Below, one piece after another: positions 10,009 through 19,248 of a stretch of 64,000 nucleotides of DNA. Positions within the stretch are counted from its first letter, which is position 1. Every line of letters begins with the position of its first letter. Origin of the DNA: Pseudoxanthomonas broegbernensis (GTDB lineage Bacteria; Pseudomonadota; Gammaproteobacteria; Xanthomonadales; Xanthomonadaceae); assembly GCF_014202435.1 (NCBI RefSeq), contig NZ_JACHGU010000003.1:372001-436000 (forward strand), written 5' to 3'. The translations under genes and the position numbers were made by a program. Under the pieces are notes generated by a model, which worked only from the letters and a program-made list of their open reading frames with translations, was not told the DNA's origin and did no database searches.

Positions 10009-11166
10009 ATGCGCTACGCCCTCGTCACCGAGACCTATCCGCCGGAGGTCAACGGCGTCGCCCTCACCGTGCAGGGCCTGGCACTGGGGTTGTGCGCGCG
10101 CGGCCACGCGGTGGAGGTGGTCCGGCCACGGCAGCCCACCGACAGCGGCGGCGAGGCCGGCAACGAGAACGCCATCGCCGCGCTGCGGGTGCGCGGCGCA
10201 TCGCTGCCGCGCTATCCCGGCCTGCGCCTGGGCCTGCCGGCCACCGGCACCTTGCTGAAGCACTGGACCCACTCGCCGCCGGACGCGATCTACGTCGCCA
10301 CGGAGGGACCGCTGGGCTGGTCGGCGCTGCGCGCGGCCACGCGGCTGGGCATCCCGGTGGCCTCCGGCTTCCACACCCGCTTCGACCGCTACATGCGCGA
10401 CTACGGCCTGCAGTGGCTGGAAGGCGCCGCGCTGGCCTGGATGCGCCGCTTCCACAACCGCGCCGACGCCACCCTGGTACCCACCATCGAGCTGCGCGAC
10501 TTCCTGCAGGCACGCGGCTTCCGGCGGGTGGTGCGGCTGGCGCGCGCGGTGGATACCGCGCACCTGACCCCGATGCTGCGCGACGCGGGGCTGCGCGACA
10601 CCTGGGGCGCGGGCGCGGACACGCTGGTGGCGATCCACGTCGGCCGCATCGCCCCGGAGAAGAACCTCGACCTGGCCGTGCGCGCGTTCCGCGCGCTGCA
10701 GGCGCGGCGCCCGGACGCGCGCTTCGTCTGGGTCGGCGACGGGCCCTCGCGCGGGGCGCTGGCCCGCGACAACCCCGACTTCGTGTTCTGCGGCACCCGC
10801 CACGGCACGGACCTGGCACGCCACTTCGCCAGCGGCGACCTGTTCCTGTTCCCCAGCCGCAGCGAGACCTTCGGCAACGTCACCCTCGAAGCCATGGCCA
10901 GCGGCGTGCCGACCGTGGCCTTCGACTCGGGCGCGGCGCGCGAACACCTGTGCGACGGCATCCACGGCGCACGGGTGGCCGACGAGGCCGGCTTCATCGA
11001 TGCGGCCGTGCGCCTGTCCGGCGATGGGCCGGTGCGAATCGCAATGGGCCGGGCGGCCCGCGCCGCCATGCTGCGGCTGCGGCCGGAACGGGTCGCCGCC
11101 GACTTCGACGCGCTGCTGGCCGCCCTGGGCCGCCAAGGAGAACGCGATGCCGCTCTCGCCGCCTGA
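10009..11166 (+). CDS. GT4-type glycosyltransferase
   Basis: 385 residues with the GT-B fold. The N-terminus TETYPPEVNGVA and the acceptor-domain segment ASGFHTRFDRYMRDYG are typical of the SqdX/MgtA/PimB-like GT4 branch. The C-terminal half has VGRIAPEKN, the nucleotide-sugar motif PSRSETFGNVTLEAMASG and a following Asp/Ser-rich loop. Such enzymes transfer a sugar from a nucleotide donor to lipid acceptors on the cytoplasmic membrane; donor and acceptor cannot be read here. GGAG at 9996 sits 9 bases before the ATG. It overlaps the PAP2 gene by 20 bp, suggesting a glycolipid or lipid-carrier pathway. Confidence 0.85.
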   Translation: MRYALVTETYPPEVNGVALTVQGLALGLCARGHAVEVVRPRQPTDSGGEAGNENAIAALRVRGASLPRYPGLRLGLPATGTLLKHWTHSPPDAIYVATEGPLGWSALRAATRLGIPVASGFHTRFDRYMRDYGLQWLEGAALAWMRRFHNRADATLVPTIELRDFLQARGFRRVVRLARAVDTAHLTPMLRDAGLRDTWGAGADTLVAIHVGRIAPEKNLDLAVRAFRALQARRPDARFVWVGDGPSRGALARDNPDFVFCGTRHGTDLARHFASGDLFLFPSRSETFGNVTLEAMASGVPTVAFDSGAAREHLCDGIHGARVADEAGFIDAAVRLSGDGPVRIAMGRAARAAMLRLRPERVAADFDALLAALGRQGERDAALAA

Positions 11167-11728
11167 TCGCATCGCCGTTTCCTGCGCGCCGCCGCGGCGC
11201 CGGCGTACCGCGCGGCTGCGCGCGCGCGACCGCGGCTGGTGCGTGCGCGCCAACCGCTGGGGCGCGCGCTGCGCGGTGCGGCGCTATTTCGCCGTGGTCA
11301 GCCGGCTGGGGGACGGCGTGTTCTGGTACGCGCTGATGGGCACGATGGTCGCCTTCGACGGCTGGGCCGGACTGGCGGCCTCGCTGCAACTGGCGGCCAC
11401 CGGCCTGGTCGCGCTGGCCCTGTACAAGGGCCTGAAGCACTGGACCCGCCGGCCTCGGCCGTTCGCCGCCGACGGCCGCATCCGTGCCTGGGTCGCCCCG
11501 CTGGACGAGTTCAGCTTCCCGTCGGGGCATACCCTGCACGCGGTGGCGTTCACCATCGTGGCGCTGGCCCACTACCCCTGGCTGGCGGTACTGCTGGTGC
11601 CGTTCACCGCCTCGGTGGCCGTGTCCCGGGTGGTACTGGGCCTGCACTATCCCAGCGACGTGCTCGCCGCCACCGGCATCGGCTCGCTGCTGGCCGGCGC
11701 CTCGCTCTGGCTGGCCGCGCCGCCGTAG
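11147..11728 (+). CDS. PAP2-family membrane phosphatase
   Basis: 193 residues with several membrane segments. All three PAP2 signatures are present: KGLKHWTRRPRP, FPSGHTLHA and SRVVLGLHYPSD. These form the His-based active site of lipid phosphate or undecaprenyl-pyrophosphate phosphatases. The ATG at 11147 has AAGGAG 6 bases upstream and lies inside the end of the glycosyltransferase gene, so the two are co-translated. The Arg-rich N-terminus (first 45 residues) is probably cytoplasmic. Substrate is not determined; lipid carrier recycling or lipid A modification are both possible. Confidence 0.87.
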   Translation: MPLSPPDRIAVSCAPPRRRRTARLRARDRGWCVRANRWGARCAVRRYFAVVSRLGDGVFWYALMGTMVAFDGWAGLAASLQLAATGLVALALYKGLKHWTRRPRPFAADGRIRAWVAPLDEFSFPSGHTLHAVAFTIVALAHYPWLAVLLVPFTASVAVSRVVLGLHYPSDVLAATGIGSLLAGASLWLAAPP

Positions 11729-11771
11729 AAGCGGGCCGGCCGCACGGGACTCCATCCACGATCGCGCCGGA

Positions 11772-12533
11772 TCAGCGCGCGGCGGGGGCCTCGGCGCCGG
11801 CCGCCCGCGCCGCGCCCGCGCCGCCGCATTCGCCACCGAGCAGCCGCGAGCGCCGCAGCCACTCCTGGTCCGGGTAGTAGGCGAAGACGAAGGTGCCGCC
11901 GCGGATCGTGTCGATCAGCCGGCGCGCCACCGCCGGCCGCACCGCCGGGCAGCCCAGGCTTCGGCCCAGCCGGCCCTGCAGCCGGGCCGAGGCGGGATCC
12001 ACGTAGGGCGCGCCGTGGATGACGATGGCGCGCTCGCGCGCGCGGTCGTTGAAGCCCGGCTCCAGGCCGTCCAGGCGCAGCGAGTAGCCGTTGCCGCCGA
12101 TGTAGCTCTCCTGCGCGGTGAAGCCGCCCAGGCTGGTCATGTGGCTGCCTTCGCGGTTGGAGAAGCGCGTGGTCAGGTTCTCGCCGCTGTTGCGTCCGTG
12201 CGCCACCCATTCCTCGAACAGCAACCGGCCGCCAGCCAGGTCGAACACCCACAGCCGCGGCTCGGTGGACGGGCGCGAATAGTCGATCACGCCGAGCCGC
12301 TGCGGATCGATGCCCGAACCGGGGTGGCGCAGCGCGCACGTCATCGCCCGCGCGGCCAGCCGCAGCACCTCGCGGTCGGCCGCCGGCGCCGCCCGCGCCA
12401 GCCGGTTCGCGAGGTCGGGAACGCTCGGCGCCCACGGCTCGGGCGCCACGGCGCGGCCGGAAGCGTGGCCGGCCACGGGAACCAGCCACGCCGCGATGGC
12501 GAACCCATGGACCAGGCGTGTAGGAAATCTCAT
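11772..12533 (-). CDS. L,D-transpeptidase-fold protein, YkuD_2 type
   Basis: 253 residues with an N-terminal signal peptide (cleavage near VAGHASG). The conserved core has NREGSHMTSLGGF, GNGYSLRLDGLEPGFND, IVIHGAPYV and RSLGCPAV, the His and the Ser-x-Gly-Cys catalytic motif of the murein L,D-transpeptidase catalytic-domain-like family. Members occur across proteobacteria; their actual substrate is not established. The gene lies just downstream of a classical L,D-transpeptidase on the same strand, 52 bp apart. Confidence 0.85.
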   Translation of the reverse strand: MRFPTRLVHGFAIAAWLVPVAGHASGRAVAPEPWAPSVPDLANRLARAAPAADREVLRLAARAMTCALRHPGSGIDPQRLGVIDYSRPSTEPRLWVFDLAGGRLLFEEWVAHGRNSGENLTTRFSNREGSHMTSLGGFTAQESYIGGNGYSLRLDGLEPGFNDRARERAIVIHGAPYVDPASARLQGRLGRSLGCPAVRPAVARRLIDTIRGGTFVFAYYPDQEWLRRSRLLGGECGGAGAARAAGAEAPAAR

Positions 12534-12585
12534 GCGGCGGAGGCTTCGTCGGGAGGCGTGCCGGACTCGCGCTTCCGGCCCCGCG

Positions 12586-13740
12586 TCATGGTGCGGGAGC
12601 ACCGGCGTCCGATTCCAGGACCGGCTGCAGTTCCGGCGCCGCGTGCGCCGGGACCGCCGGGCGGATCGCCGGAAGGTCGGTGACCAGCAGGGTCGTGCCC
12701 GGCACCAGCGCATCGTACAGGCGCCGGGTGAATTCCGGCGGCAGCCGCACCGGCAGGGTGGGTCGCCGCAGCAGGTCCAGCGGCACCGGCGCGGCGGCCG
12801 GCGGAGCTTCCCTCGTGGCGCTGGCCCGCATCGGGGCCGCGCCTGGCTGCGCCGCAGCCTCCAGTCCGGCCAGGATCGGGTACGCCGTCCAGGCATGCCG
12901 TGGCCGGCTCGGGTCCAGCGGGCTGGCCTCGGTCTCCACGCCCTGCCCCATCACGAACAGCGTGGTGCCGCCGAAGGCCGCCTCGGGCGCGGCGGTTTCC
13001 AGCACCGCCTCGCCCAGCAGCCGGCCGTCGCGCAGCACGTAGATGCGCCTGTCGGCCAGGCTCACCACGATCCCCACCTGTCCCTGCGGCGCGGCCGCCT
13101 CGTCCCAGGTGTAGCCGGCCCCGCCCGATTCCGGCAGCGCCAGCGGCGCGCCCTGGGCGGTCACCGGCGCGATCACCGCCGGGTATACCAGCGTGGTCGG
13201 CGAGGCCTTGGCATCGGCCACCACCACCGTGTCGCCGTTGCGGGTGATGCCGAACAGCTTCTGCGCGAACGCCTGCGGCAGCCGCACGCAGCCGTGCGAG
13301 GCCGGATAGCCGGGCAGCGCCCCGCCGTGCAGGGCGATGCCGTCCCAGGTCAGCCGCTGCATGTACGGCATCGGTGCGTTGTTGTAGAGATTGGAGCGGT
13401 GGTCCCGGTTCTTCTGCAGGATGGTGAACACCCCGGCTGGCGTCTCGTGCCCGGGCTTGCCCGAGCTGATCGTGGACAGGCCGATGGCCACGCCGTTGCG
13501 GTACACGTAGGCGCGCTGCTCGTCGAGGCTGACCACCAGCACCACCGGGCCGGCCGGCGACACCTCCGGGTGCCAGAGGAACTCGCCCGGCCGCAGGTCC
13601 AGCGGCCCGCGCGGCGCGTCCTGGGCCAGCACCGCGGCGGCGGCGAACAGCAGGGCCGCGGCCATGCCGCGCGCGGCGCGGCGCGGCAGGCCGCCGTCGC
13701 GCACGGTGGCATTCCCCGCATTGCGTTCTTCCGCCGCCAT
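12586..13740 (-). CDS. L,D-transpeptidase (YkuD) with a degenerate second half
   Basis: 384 residues. After an N-terminal hydrophobic segment (about 24-40, cleaved near VLAQDAP), residues about 60-190 form a YkuD domain with IALHGG and SHGCVRLP, giving the catalytic His and Cys. It should form 3-3 cross-links or attach proteins to peptidoglycan. The region around residues 215-300 repeats the opening of the domain: VVSLDEQRAYVYRNG in the first copy and VVSLADRRIYVLRDG in the second. The second copy lacks a Cys motif. AAGGAGGG lies 7 bases before the ATG. The following 200 bases upstream hold no gene. Confidence 0.88.
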   Translation of the reverse strand: MAAEERNAGNATVRDGGLPRRAARGMAAALLFAAAAVLAQDAPRGPLDLRPGEFLWHPEVSPAGPVVLVVSLDEQRAYVYRNGVAIGLSTISSGKPGHETPAGVFTILQKNRDHRSNLYNNAPMPYMQRLTWDGIALHGGALPGYPASHGCVRLPQAFAQKLFGITRNGDTVVVADAKASPTTLVYPAVIAPVTAQGAPLALPESGGAGYTWDEAAAPQGQVGIVVSLADRRIYVLRDGRLLGEAVLETAAPEAAFGGTTLFVMGQGVETEASPLDPSRPRHAWTAYPILAGLEAAAQPGAAPMRASATREAPPAAAPVPLDLLRRPTLPVRLPPEFTRRLYDALVPGTTLLVTDLPAIRPAVPAHAAPELQPVLESDAGAPAP

Positions 13741-13994
13741 CGGCGTCCCTCCTTCCGGGCCGGATACCGCCTTCGCACCGGCTGCGCGGCACGGGCGTGG
13801 CGCGGGACGGTATCGGCCCGAGCCGAGTCCACACGGTGCCGCGTCGCGAGGGTTCGCGCAACGAGGCCACGGCGCGAGCGCGCATTCGGCATCGCGGGGG
13901 GCACCGGCCGTGCCCGGCGCCTGCGGCGAGCGGCAGCGCAACCGTGCTTGCAGGGGGCGACCCGGGGCGACGGAACCCCGGAAATCGCCGCCGC

Positions 13995-15284
13995 TCAGCC
14001 CAGCAGGTGCCCGCGCAGGGCCTCGTACTCCGGCGGCACCGGCACGGCATGGGCCGGGCGCGCCAGCAGGTCGGCCAGCGCCGGCGGCACGTCCACCGCA
14101 TGGCCGACCAGCGGCTCGACCACCGCCTCGAACTTGGCCGGGTGCGCGGTCGCCGCCACCGCCCAGTCGCCGTCCGTGCCCTCGGCGCGCAGGGTCTGCA
14201 GCACGTGCATGGCGGTGGCGGTGTGCGGGCAGAACACCTCGCCGTGGCGCTCCCAGCGCGCGCGGATGGTGGCGCGGATGGTGGCGTCGTCCACCGAGAT
14301 CGCGGTGAAGCCCGTGCGCAGCGCCGCATCGTCACCGGCGTACAGCCAGCGCAGGCGCTCGAAGTTGCTCGGCGCGCCCACGTCCATGGCGTTGGCGGTG
14401 GTGGCCACGCTGGCGCGCGGGACGTAGTCGTCGCCGGCGAAATACTCCGGCAGGACCCGGTTGGCGTTGGTCGCCAGCACGATGCGGCCCAGCGGCAGGC
14501 CCTGCGCGCGCACCAGGATCGCGGCCAGCGCGTTGCCCAGGTTGCCGGTGGGGACGACGAAGTTCAGCCGCTTGCCGGTGACCGCGTGGTGGGTCAGCGC
14601 CGCGTGCGCGTAGTAGCTCATCTGCGGCAGCAGCCGGCCCAGGCTGATGCTGTTGGCCGAGCTCAGCGGCACCTGCGCCTGCAGTTCGGCGTCGTTGAGC
14701 GCGCGCTTGACCAGCGCCTGGCAATCGTCGAACGAACCGGCCACGCGCAGCGCGGAGACGTTGCCGCCGAAGCAGCCCAACTGGTGCGCCTGGCGCGGCG
14801 ACACGCGCCCATCCGGGTACAGCACCACCACGCGCAGTCCGGGCTGGCCGTGGAAGGCGGCGGCCACCGCCGCGCCGGTGTCGCCGGAGGTCGCCACCAG
14901 GATGGTCAGCGGCGCGGACGCACCGCGGCGGATGCGCGCCAGGGCCGCGGCCAGGAAGCGCGCGCCCACGTCCTTGAACGCCGCGGTGGGGCCGTGGAAC
15001 AGTTCCAGCACGTGGTCGCCCGGGGTGGCCAGCGGTTCGAGCGGCACCGGGAAATCGAGGGCCTCGGCGCAGATCGCCGGCAACTCGGCCGCCAACGCAT
15101 CGCCCTCGAAGAACGGCGCCAGCAGGGTGGAGGTGGTCTGCGCCAGGCTGTCGCCGGCCTGCAGCGCGCGCCCGGCTGGCAGCTTGGCCGGCACGTACAG
15201 GCCGCCGTCGGGGGCCAGGCCGGCGGCGATGGCCTGGCTGAGGGTGGCCGGCGGGGAGGCGTTGCGGGTCGAGATGAATTCCAT
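13995..15284 (-). CDS. thrC: Threonine synthase
   Basis: 429 residues. It converts O-phosphohomoserine to threonine with PLP. The PLP lysine is in HGPTAAFKDVGARF (about residue 100), the phosphate loop is VATSGDTGAA, and PTGNLGNALA follows. The N-terminus MEFISTRN and overall length match the proteobacterial class. It is the last gene of the thrA-thrB-thrC operon, 67 bp after thrB. There is only a weak GGGA ribosome site. Confidence 0.96.
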   Translation of the reverse strand: MEFISTRNASPPATLSQAIAAGLAPDGGLYVPAKLPAGRALQAGDSLAQTTSTLLAPFFEGDALAAELPAICAEALDFPVPLEPLATPGDHVLELFHGPTAAFKDVGARFLAAALARIRRGASAPLTILVATSGDTGAAVAAAFHGQPGLRVVVLYPDGRVSPRQAHQLGCFGGNVSALRVAGSFDDCQALVKRALNDAELQAQVPLSSANSISLGRLLPQMSYYAHAALTHHAVTGKRLNFVVPTGNLGNALAAILVRAQGLPLGRIVLATNANRVLPEYFAGDDYVPRASVATTANAMDVGAPSNFERLRWLYAGDDAALRTGFTAISVDDATIRATIRARWERHGEVFCPHTATAMHVLQTLRAEGTDGDWAVAATAHPAKFEAVVEPLVGHAVDVPPALADLLARPAHAVPVPPEYEALRGHLLG

Positions 15285-15351
15285 GGTGGGTCCCGTATCG
15301 ATCGTTTCTTGAGAGTCTGGAAATCTTGGATTCCGGAAGACGCGGCCGCCG

Positions 15352-16281
15352 CTACAGCAGCACCGCGCCGGGGCTGTCCAGGGATGAGACCCAGGCCTGG
15401 CTCTCGAAGCCGGCGCGGGCGAAGGCCGCCTGCACCGACGGCGCCGCGGCCTGCGCGCCCTCGCGGGACTCGAACCAGGCGAACACGCTCGGCCCGGCGC
15501 CGGAGATGCTGGCGCCCATCGCGCCGCTGTCCAGCACCGCGGCCTTGGCCTCGGCGAAGCCGGCGATCAGCGGGGCCCGGCGCGGTTCCACCAGCACGTC
15601 GCGCAGGCCGGCGCGGACCAGCTCCGCGTCGCCAGCGTGGCAGCCGGCCAGGACCAGCGCCAGGTTGGCGCTCTGGGCGACGAAGTCCTCCAGTGCGTAG
15701 CTGCCGGCCAGCGCCTCGCGCGCGCGGCGCGTCTCCAGCACCGCCTCCGGGTGCACCAGCAGGCTGTGCCAGCCGGCCGGCACCGGGATCCGCACCATGC
15801 GGTCGGCGGTGGCCAGCACCAGCCCGCCCAGCAGCATCGGCCCCAGGTTGTCGCCGTGCCGGCCGCCGCTGGCCACCGCCTCGCCGGCCAGCGCGAACGG
15901 ATACAGCGCATGCCGGGTCAACGGGGCATCCAGCAGCGCGTTGGCCGCCACCAGCGCGGCCACGCAGGAGGCGGCCGAGCCGCCCATGCCCGAGCCCAGG
16001 GCGATGCCCTTGACGATCTCCAGCTCGAAGCCGAACGGCAGCTCCAGCGCCTGGCGCATGGCCATCAGCGCCATGCCGGCAGTGTTGCGCTCGGCCTCCA
16101 GCGGCAGCGGGAACGGCGCGCCCTCGATCGCGGCGATGCGCACCGTGGGTTCGGCGGTGCGGCGCACGGTCACCGTGTCGCCCACCCCGGCCAGGGCGAA
16201 GCCGAGGATGTCGAAGCCCACCGCCGCATTGCCGACCGAGGCCGGCGCGAACGCGGTCGCCCGGCGCTGGACACCGCTCAC
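15352..16281 (-). CDS. thrB: Homoserine kinase
   Basis: 309 residues of the GHMP kinase family. The ATP-binding loop is [11 protein letters not shown]. An N-terminal [11 protein letters not shown] and a C-terminal [13 protein letters not shown] complete the family pattern. It phosphorylates homoserine for ThrC. The start is GTG at 16281, which overlaps the thrA stop as GTGA, so the gene is translationally coupled to thrA. Confidence 0.95.
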   Translation of the reverse strand: MSGVQRRATAFAPASVGNAAVGFDILGFALAGVGDTVTVRRTAEPTVRIAAIEGAPFPLPLEAERNTAGMALMAMRQALELPFGFELEIVKGIALGSGMGGSAASCVAALVAANALLDAPLTRHALYPFALAGEAVASGGRHGDNLGPMLLGGLVLATADRMVRIPVPAGWHSLLVHPEAVLETRRAREALAGSYALEDFVAQSANLALVLAGCHAGDAELVRAGLRDVLVEPRRAPLIAGFAEAKAAVLDSGAMGASISGAGPSVFAWFESREGAQAAAPSVQAAFARAGFESQAWVSSLDSPGAVLL

Positions 16282-18779
16282 AGCCGCGCCCCGCGGCCGG
16301 CGGCCACCCGCAGCACGTCGGCGAACACGCCCGCGGCGGTCACCTCGGGGCCTGCACCGGGCCCCTGCACCACCAGCGGGTTGTCGCAGTAGCGGCGGGT
16401 GGTGAACTGGACCACGTTGTCGGTCAGGCGCAGGTTGGCGAAGGCGTGCGCGCGCGGCAGTTCCACCAGGCCGACGCTGGCGCGCCCCTCCGCGTCCAGC
16501 CGCGCCACGTAGCGCAACACCTTGCCCTCGGCTCCGGCGGCGGCCAGCCGCGCGGCGAAGCCCGCGTCCACCTCGTCCAGGCGGGCCATGAAATCGTCGA
16601 CGCTGGCCTGGCGCAGCGCCTCGGGCACCAGGCTCTCCACGTCCACGTCCTCCAGGCTCAGCTCGCGCCCGGCCTCGCGCGCCAGGATCACCAGCTTGCG
16701 CGCCACGTCGGTGCCGGACAGGTCGTCGCGCGGGTCCGGCTCGGTGTAGCCCTGCGCGCGCGCCTGGGCGACCAACTGCGAGAACGGCACGCTGCCGTCG
16801 TACTTGTTGAACAGCCAGGCCAGGGTGCCGGAGAAGATGCCCTCGATGGAGGTCACCACGTCGCCGGTATCCAGCAGGTCGCGCAGGGTGGAGATCACCG
16901 GCAGGCCCGCGCCCACGGTGGCCTCGTAGCGGAAGCGCGCGCCGCTGGCGGCGGCGGCCTTGCGGATGGCCTTGTAGCGCTCCAGCGGCCCGGCGCCGGC
17001 CTGCTTGTTGGGGGTGATCACGTGGATGCCGGCGGCCAGCCACTGCGGGTAGCGGTCGGCGATCTGGGCGCTGGCGCTGCAGTCGACGATGACGATGTGC
17101 GGCAGGTGCGAATCGAGCAGTTGCTCGGTGAAGCGGTCCAGGTCGGCCGCCTCGCCGCTGGCGGCCAGGCGCTCGCGCCAGTCCTGGCCGATGCCGCGCA
17201 CGTCCAGCACCTGCCTGCGGCTGGAGGCGATGGCGCGCAGGCGCAGGTCCAGGTTGGCGCGCTTGAGCAGCGGCCCGCGCGCGGCCAGGAGCTGGTCCAC
17301 CAGCGCCGCGCCGACGTTGCCCGGCCCGATCACGCCCACCGCGAAGGTCTGCGGCGACAGCCAGAAGCCGGCGTGCGCGGCGCGCAGGGCGCGGGTGGCC
17401 TGCTCGCTGTCGATGGCCACCGAGATGTTGCGCTCGGACGAGCCCTGGGCGATGGCGCGGATGTTCACCTGCGCGCGCCCCAGCGACTGGAACAGGCGCG
17501 CGGCCACGCCCGGCTGGCCGGTCATGCCGTCGCCCACCGCGGCCAGCACGCTGATCCCCGGCACGTACTGCACGCGCTGCACCTGGCCGGCGGCCAGCTC
17601 GTGGCTGAAGGTGGCGGCCAGCGCGGCCTGCGCACGCTCGGCTTCGGCCTGCTTGACCACGCAGCAGATCGAGTGCTCGGAGGAACCCTGCGAGATCATC
17701 ACCACCGACACCTTGGCGGTGCGCAGCGCGGCGAACACGCGCTCGGCCGTGCCCGGCACGCCGATCAGGCCGGTGCCCTCGAGGTTGAGCAGGGCCAGGT
17801 GGGGGCTCAGGGTCAGGCCCTTCACCGGGCCGTTGACGTCGCGCCCGGCGGTGATCCGGGTACCCGGGTGGTCGGGCTGGAAGGTGTTGCGGATGATGAT
17901 CGGCAGGCCGCGCTCGATCGCCGGCGACATGGTCTGCGGATGCACCACCTTGGCGCCGAAGTAGGCCAGCTCGCAGGCCTCGTCGTAGCTGAGCGACTCC
18001 AGTTGCACCGCCTCGGGCACCACCCGCGGGTCGGCCGAGAGCACGCCGTCCACGTCGGTCCAGATCTGCAGTTCATCGGCCCCGAACAGGGCGGCGAAGA
18101 TCGCGCCGGAATAATCGCTGCCGTTGCGGCCCAGGGTGGTGATGCGGTCCTGCGCGTCGCGGGCGACGAAGCCGGTGGCCACCACGCGGCGCTGCGGATG
18201 GGCCTGGCGCCAATCGGCCAGGCGCCGGGCGCTGCGATCCCAGTCCACGTCCACGCCCAGCTCGCCGTGGCTGACCACCAGCACCTCGCGCGCATCCAGC
18301 ACCGCGCAGTCCTCGCCCAGCGCGCGCAGGTGCTCGCCCAGCAGCCGCGCCGAATACACCTCGCCCAGGCCCTGCACGCGCTGCGACACTTCCTCGGGCA
18401 GGCTGCCGATCACGCTCAGCGCGTCCAGCACCTGGAGCAGTTCCTCGAAGCGCTGGCCCAGCCATTCCAGCACCGGCGCGGCGCGCTCGCCCAGCAGCGA
18501 GGCGGCCGCCTCATGGTGCCGCGCATGCAGCGCCTGCCAGCGCTGGCGCCATTCCGGCGCCCCGGCCGCGGCGGCCTGGGCCAGCTCGATCAGCGCATCG
18601 GTCACGCCCTTCATCGCCGAGACCACGGCGACCTGGGTGGTCTCCTCGCGGGCGCGCAGCAGCCCGGCGACGTGGCGGTAGCGGTCGGCGTCGGCGACGG
18701 AGGTGCCGCCGAACTTGTGCACGACGGTACGCGCGGGTGCGGCGTCGGAGGAAGCGTTTGCGGCGGCGGGCGACGACAT
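16278..18779 (-). CDS. thrA: Bifunctional aspartate kinase / homoserine dehydrogenase I
   Basis: 833 residues. Residues about 20-310 are the aspartate kinase ([10 protein letters not shown] at the start, [11 protein letters not shown]). About 320-470 hold two ACT domains that bind threonine for feedback inhibition. The rest is homoserine dehydrogenase with NAD-binding [12 protein letters not shown] and [13 protein letters not shown]. It catalyses the first and third steps of the Thr/Met branch from aspartate. ATG at 18779 is chosen because GAGG lies 7 bases upstream; an in-frame ATG at 18815 would remove the leader hairpin. Expression is probably controlled by the Ile/Thr-rich leader upstream. 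Confidence 0.96.
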   Translation of the reverse strand: MSSPAAANASSDAAPARTVVHKFGGTSVADADRYRHVAGLLRAREETTQVAVVSAMKGVTDALIELAQAAAAGAPEWRQRWQALHARHHEAAASLLGERAAPVLEWLGQRFEELLQVLDALSVIGSLPEEVSQRVQGLGEVYSARLLGEHLRALGEDCAVLDAREVLVVSHGELGVDVDWDRSARRLADWRQAHPQRRVVATGFVARDAQDRITTLGRNGSDYSGAIFAALFGADELQIWTDVDGVLSADPRVVPEAVQLESLSYDEACELAYFGAKVVHPQTMSPAIERGLPIIIRNTFQPDHPGTRITAGRDVNGPVKGLTLSPHLALLNLEGTGLIGVPGTAERVFAALRTAKVSVVMISQGSSEHSICCVVKQAEAERAQAALAATFSHELAAGQVQRVQYVPGISVLAAVGDGMTGQPGVAARLFQSLGRAQVNIRAIAQGSSERNISVAIDSEQATRALRAAHAGFWLSPQTFAVGVIGPGNVGAALVDQLLAARGPLLKRANLDLRLRAIASSRRQVLDVRGIGQDWRERLAASGEAADLDRFTEQLLDSHLPHIVIVDCSASAQIADRYPQWLAAGIHVITPNKQAGAGPLERYKAIRKAAAASGARFRYEATVGAGLPVISTLRDLLDTGDVVTSIEGIFSGTLAWLFNKYDGSVPFSQLVAQARAQGYTEPDPRDDLSGTDVARKLVILAREAGRELSLEDVDVESLVPEALRQASVDDFMARLDEVDAGFAARLAAAGAEGKVLRYVARLDAEGRASVGLVELPRAHAFANLRLTDNVVQFTTRRYCDNPLVVQGPGAGPEVTAAGVFADVLRVAAGRGARL

Positions 18780-18786
18780 GGATGGA

Positions 18787-18801
18787 CCTCGGGGTTCGAG
18801 G
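18787..18801 (-). promoter_or_regulatory. Hairpin covering the thrA ribosome-binding site
   Basis: On the minus strand CCTCG-AACCC-CGAGG folds into a 5-bp stem whose 3' arm contains the only good Shine-Dalgarno (GAGG) for thrA. An upstream GCGGG-AACA-CCCGC stem (18820-18833) could compete. No T-run follows either. The arrangement suggests control of translation initiation, not a classical Rho-independent attenuator. Confidence 0.4.
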
Positions 18802-18871
18802 CCCTGCACGCGCATCCGGTAGCGGGTGTTCCCGCGCCCGGGATTCGGGTGCGGGGCCGTGGTTTCGTTGG

Positions 18872-19009
18872 TTACACGAACACGACCGACCGCACCGGAC
18901 GGGTAATGCCGGTGGCGGTAATCGTGATGATGCCGATGGCCGGCGCGCACGCGCACTCCCGCCGCAGCGGCGGAACGGAACGGACGTGGCTGGCGCAAGG
19001 CTTCGACAT
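18872..19009 (-). CDS. thrL: thr operon leader peptide (Ile/Thr-rich)
   Basis: 45 residues ending 92 bp before thrA. The segment [12 protein letters not shown] contains five Ile and four Thr codons within twelve, followed by RPVRSVVFV and a TAA stop. This is the signature of a threonine/isoleucine attenuation leader, as in E. coli ThrL. The family role is to make ribosome movement report charged tRNA-Thr and tRNA-Ile. The ATG at 19009 is the nearest in-frame start and has no evident ribosome site, so the real start may differ; a perfect TTGACA lies at 19042-19047 on the minus strand. No terminator with a T-run follows, unlike E. coli. Confidence 0.65.
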   Translation of the reverse strand: MSKPCASHVRSVPPLRRECACAPAIGIITITATGITRPVRSVVFV

Positions 19010-19076
19010 GGTCTGCAAGGGGACACGATGCCATGGGGGCCTGTCAAGTGTTGCAGTGCCACATGCCCGGAATTTT

Positions 19077-19094
19077 CCGTTTCCACGGAAACGG
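19077..19094. promoter_or_regulatory. 18-bp palindrome between queA and the thr leader
   Basis: CCGTTTCC and GGAAACGG arms flank a 2-base centre. It lies about 30 bp upstream of the TTGACA on the minus strand. The tight centre argues for a protein-binding site over an RNA hairpin; the regulator is unknown. The rest of the 240-bp gap shows no gene. Confidence 0.4.
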
Positions 19095-19248
19095 ACACCG
19101 CCCTGTCCGCAACGAGCGGCAACGAACAGAAGCGATGCACCCGCCGGCGAAGACGCGTCGGCGCCCACCGAAGCCGCCCACCGCGGACGCATGCGCCACG
19201 CCTGCAACCGACGCACCCGCGCCGCGTGGACCGGCCTGCGCCGCCCGC

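Noticed and set aside
18780..18871. Classical Rho-independent attenuator before thrA
   Set aside because: Stems exist but no T-run follows any of them.
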